This document shows, piece by piece, positions 61,665-64,000 of a stretch of 64,000 nucleotides of DNA. Position 1 is the stretch's first letter, and every line of letters begins with the position of its first letter. The stretch is taken from assembly GCA_965660675.1 (NCBI GenBank), contig CBFIAU010000003.1, positions 62,001 through 126,000 on the forward strand, read 5' to 3'. This DNA is from UBA12202 sp002691725 (GTDB lineage: Bacteria; Pseudomonadota; Alphaproteobacteria; Puniceispirillales; UBA1172). The position numbers and the translations under genes were made by a program. The notes under the pieces are model-generated. The model saw only the letters and a list, made by a program, of their open reading frames with translations. It was not told the DNA's origin and did not search any database.

Positions 61665-62352
61665 GCTGAAATCTGTATCATCGGGCTATGCTGGCGCCCA
61701 AGTGCTAAGAGAAGTCTCGCTTCAGCTTAATGCCGGAGAAATCGTCTGTATTCTTGGCCGCAATGGTGCTGGTAAAACGACAATGATGAAAACAATCATG
61801 GGTCTGCTGAAAGCTGACCAAGGCCAGATCATCTATAATGGAACTGATTTAACCAAGCTATCTCCGCATAAAATCGCTGGTTTTGGCATCGGCTATATCC
61901 CGCAGGGCAGGCGACTTTTTGCTGAGCTTACGGTTGCCGAAAATCTTGAGATTGGATTAATGGCTGGCGGCAAATCAGCCTCAACCCGTGATAAGGTGCT
62001 GGCGATGTTTCCGCGATTGGCGGAACGGCTTGATCAACGTGCTGATACCCTATCAGGGGGTGAGCAGCAAATGTTGGCCACTGGCCGTGCCTTATGTCTT
62101 GAGCCGCAATTATTGCTTTTGGATGAGCCAACCGAGGGTCTTCAGCCGTCAATGATTGCATTGATTCGCGATACGGTTACGGCGCTAAAACAGCAAGGTG
62201 TTGGCATTTTATTGGTTGAGCAGAGGGTTGATGCGGTGCTGTCGATTGCTGATAAAGTGATGTTTCTTGAAAACGGCATGAGCCGCGATATCATGTCAGC
62301 AGAGCATTTGCGTAAAAAGCCAGATTTGCTGAAGAAATATATTGGCGTTTAG
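61657..62352 (+). CDS. livF: Branched-chain amino acid-type ABC ATPase (LivF-like)
   Basis: A 231-residue ATPase. Walker A is ILGRNGAGKTTMMKTI, signature LSGGEQQMLATGRAL and Walker B LLLLDEPTEGLQP. The ATG at 61657 is preferred: it overlaps the livG stop by 8 nt, has GGGAG upstream, and gives the normal N-terminus MLELKSVSSGYAGAQVL. It ends 15 nt from the convergent marR gene. Confidence 0.93.
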   Translation: MLELKSVSSGYAGAQVLREVSLQLNAGEIVCILGRNGAGKTTMMKTIMGLLKADQGQIIYNGTDLTKLSPHKIAGFGIGYIPQGRRLFAELTVAENLEIGLMAGGKSASTRDKVLAMFPRLAERLDQRADTLSGGEQQMLATGRALCLEPQLLLLDEPTEGLQPSMIALIRDTVTALKQQGVGILLVEQRVDAVLSIADKVMFLENGMSRDIMSAEHLRKKPDLLKKYIGV

Positions 62353-62367
62353 AAAATTAGCGTCTGA

Positions 62368-62847
62368 TCAGCGTAACTTCATGAGTAACCGAATAAACAG
62401 ATGTCTTTCTTTATCACTAAGGGGCCTTAAGGTTTCTTCTGATACCTTAAGGGCGGCGGCTCCGATTTGCTCAAATAATTGTCTGCCTTCGGCTGTTGGC
62501 TTGAGGATAAGCCGCCGCAGATCAGAGGGCTGGCTTTCTGATGAGATAAGCCCACGCAGTTTGAGCCTGTCGACAACGCCTTTAATGGTCGCCGCATCAA
62601 TGGCAATCATCCGCCCCAATTCATTTTGTGAGGCTTGCCCGGTCTCACAAAGTTTGGCTAATGCTGAAAATTGGGTCGGGGTCAAATCAGGTATGAGACG
62701 GCTAAATATCGACAAATGGCGTTGATTAACACAGCGCAAAATAAAACCGACCTGGTCTTCAAGCTGATAGTCAGATGTCATGTCAGACGCATTAGCGGTG
62801 GCGGCATCTTGTTGTTTTTCGGTAATGGCATGAAAGACTTTGTTCAT
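62368..62847 (-). CDS. MarR-family transcriptional regulator
   Basis: A 159-residue winged-helix regulator. Dimer helices flank the DNA-binding part LTPTQFSALAKLCETGQASQ, AATIKGVVDRLKLRGLI (recognition helix) and the wing SQPSDLRRLILKPT. It is divergent from the molybdenum hydroxylase genes and convergent with livF. MarR proteins usually sense a small aromatic or heterocyclic ligand and repress neighbouring genes, so it probably controls the hydroxylase operon and perhaps the importer. Confidence 0.88.
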   Translation of the reverse strand: MNKVFHAITEKQQDAATANASDMTSDYQLEDQVGFILRCVNQRHLSIFSRLIPDLTPTQFSALAKLCETGQASQNELGRMIAIDAATIKGVVDRLKLRGLISSESQPSDLRRLILKPTAEGRQLFEQIGAAALKVSEETLRPLSDKERHLFIRLLMKLR

Positions 62848-62890
62848 CTGAACCCTTTCTATAATCTATATTGACAGCAACTCATCAAAA

Positions 62891-62921
62891 TAGCAAATTA
62901 GTTTGTATGCTAACAGTTTGT
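62891..62921. promoter_or_regulatory. Candidate MarR operator
   Basis: TAGCA (62891-62895) and TGCTA (62907-62911) form a dyad, and AGTTTGT occurs twice (62900-62906 and 62915-62921). It lies in the gap between the divergent marR and hydroxylase genes, 11 nt before the ATG at 62932. Confidence 0.35.
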
Positions 62922-62931
62922 GTTGACCGTC

Positions 62932-63822
62932 ATGTCCTCTAATACCACATATATCCGACCCTTAACCATAGAAGATGCTGTTGATGTGCTATCGACCTCA
63001 GCGGCGGCGGTTATTGCGGCTGGTTGTACCGATTTATTTCCCCTGACCTCAGCACCTCGTATGACTGGTCAGGTGCTGGATATAACCGGCATTAAAGAGA
63101 TGCGCGGCATTACTGATAATGGGGAGATGCGCCGATTTGGCGGTGCTTCAACCTGGACAGATATTATTCGCGCTGATCTGCCGCCAGCCTATGATATGCT
63201 AAAATTAGCAGCCCGCGAAATTGGCTCTATTCAAATTCAAAATGCTGGCACGATAGCTGGCAATCTTTGTAATGCGTCACCGGCGGCGGATAGTATTCCG
63301 TGCTTGCTGGCGCTGGATGCGTCTGTTGAGCTGACCTCCGCATCTGGCTCACGGCAACTGCCGCTTAGTGATTTTATTGTTGGTCCTCGGAAAACCTTGC
63401 GCCAGGCTGATGAGATTATGACAGCGGTGTTGGTGCCAAAAACCGCTGAGACGGGAGTATCATCTTTCCGTAAATTGGGGACACGCAAATATCTGATTAT
63501 TTCTATCGTCATGGCAGCCGCGCGAATTGAGGTTAGCGATCAGCGCATTACCCATGCCGCGCTATCGCTGGGGTCGTGTAGTCCGGTCGCGGTCAGGCTG
63601 AATAAGGTTGAGGCGGATTTGATCGGCTTGGATATCCACAACGCCGCTATTCCGGCATCACATCATGTTGCGGAAACAGATATTGAGGCGGTGATTAATC
63701 CTATTGATGATATCCGCGGCACTGCCAGTTATCGGATTACGGCGGCAAAAACGCTTTTATGTGAGGCCATTGATAACTGCCTTAATCAGTTAAGGAATGG
63801 TGGAGGAGGGGCTGATGAGTGA
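62932..63822 (+). CDS. FAD-binding (medium) subunit of a molybdenum hydroxylase
   Basis: A 296-residue subunit of the xanthine dehydrogenase/CO dehydrogenase type (CoxM/XdhB). FAD is bound by AVIAAGCTDLFPL and NAGTIAGNLCNASPAAD, both diagnostic. ATG 62932 is preferred to GTG 62920. It overlaps the iron-sulphur subunit gene by 8 nt, whose ribosome site GGAGGAGG lies in its end. The complex would hydroxylate a nitrogen heterocycle; xanthine, nicotinate and related compounds are all possible. Confidence 0.9.
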   Translation: MSSNTTYIRPLTIEDAVDVLSTSAAAVIAAGCTDLFPLTSAPRMTGQVLDITGIKEMRGITDNGEMRRFGGASTWTDIIRADLPPAYDMLKLAAREIGSIQIQNAGTIAGNLCNASPAADSIPCLLALDASVELTSASGSRQLPLSDFIVGPRKTLRQADEIMTAVLVPKTAETGVSSFRKLGTRKYLIISIVMAAARIEVSDQRITHAALSLGSCSPVAVRLNKVEADLIGLDIHNAAIPASHHVAETDIEAVINPIDDIRGTASYRITAAKTLLCEAIDNCLNQLRNGGGGADE

Positions 63823-64000
63823 TCAGAACCAATTCACGCTGACGGTAAATGGCGCCAAAGCAACTGTCACATGCCCGGCTGGAATGCGGCTCAGCGAAGT
63901 CTTGCGTGAAGAGCTGCATCTAACAGGCACAAAAATAGGATGCAATGCTGGTGATTGTGGCGCTTGCACCGTTCTTGTTGATGGTGAGCCTGTGTGTTCA
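63815..64000 (+). CDS. [2Fe-2S] subunit of a molybdenum hydroxylase, N-terminal part
   Basis: The first 62 residues are inside the window and the gene continues beyond it. The sequence starts MSDQNQFTLTVNGAKATVTC, and the plant-type ferredoxin cluster ligands are seen in GCNAGDCGACTVLVDG followed by a further cysteine in PVCS. This is the small subunit (CoxS/XdhC-type) that passes electrons from the molybdenum site to FAD. A strong GGAGGAGG (63802-63809) precedes the ATG. The large molybdopterin subunit is expected just downstream. Confidence 0.9.
   Translation, partial: MSDQNQFTLTVNGAKATVTCPAGMRLSEVLREELHLTGTKIGCNAGDCGACTVLVDGEPVCS

Overview
The window is a stretch of bacterial chromosome, almost entirely core genes, with base composition near 50 % GC by eye. 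Several markers point to an alphaproteobacterium: an Irr-type Fur regulator divergent from fabA-fabB-fabI, a RegB/RegA (ActS/ActR) redox two-component pair, mutM divergent from ubiE-ubiB-coaBC-dut, and a long two-domain dCTP deaminase. Gene order and composition resemble marine lineages such as SAR116, but that placement is inference; no rRNA gene is present to settle it. No tRNA, rRNA, insertion sequence, prophage or CRISPR array was seen.

Layout. 1-2.6 kb: end of lnt, then metK and trmB. 2.6-12.3 kb: the transcription/translation cluster rimP-nusA-ylxR-infB-rbfA-truB-rpsO-pnp, with an apparent attenuator before rimP and a structured leader before pnp. 12.3-15 kb: fabA-fabB-fabI on the minus strand, divergent from irr, followed by katG. 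17.8-24.6 kb: an SH3-like secreted protein, a D-2-hydroxyacid dehydrogenase, and the minus-strand operon ubiE-ubiB-coaBC-dut-thiF. 24.7-35.3 kb: mutM, a small secreted protein, rpsT, a ~520 bp AT-rich gap, dnaA-dnaN-recF-gyrB and regB-regA. 35.3-41 kb: metZ, then a likely accessory cell-surface group: a lipidated subtilisin-like autotransporter, a Slam/DUF560-like outer-membrane protein and a LuxR-type regulator. 41-51.9 kb: acs, recX, an orphan ABC permease, dcd, argD-argF-hslO, a small lipoprotein, trkH and folE. 52-64 kb: a catabolic region with hyuB-hyuA, a FedB-like membrane protein, a Tat-exported binding protein with a Liv-type ABC importer, a MarR regulator and the first two subunits of a molybdenum hydroxylase (the last cut by the window end).

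Most notable signals. (1) CoaBC carries an N-terminal helix-turn-helix domain, and its promoter holds two near-identical 17-bp palindromes 32 bp apart, one over the -35 and one over the start site, as expected for an autoregulated CoA biosynthesis gene. (2) A NalP-like lipoprotein protease is paired with a Slam-like secretion protein through a short leader ORF. (3) A promoter lies directly ahead of an intrinsic terminator in front of rimP-nusA-infB. (4) In-frame tandem repeats with a period of exactly 12 nt recur in at least seven otherwise conserved genes.

All assignments come from reading the sequence and from recall of protein families; no database search was run. Promoters, operators and RNA structures are hand-picked pattern matches and are scored accordingly.
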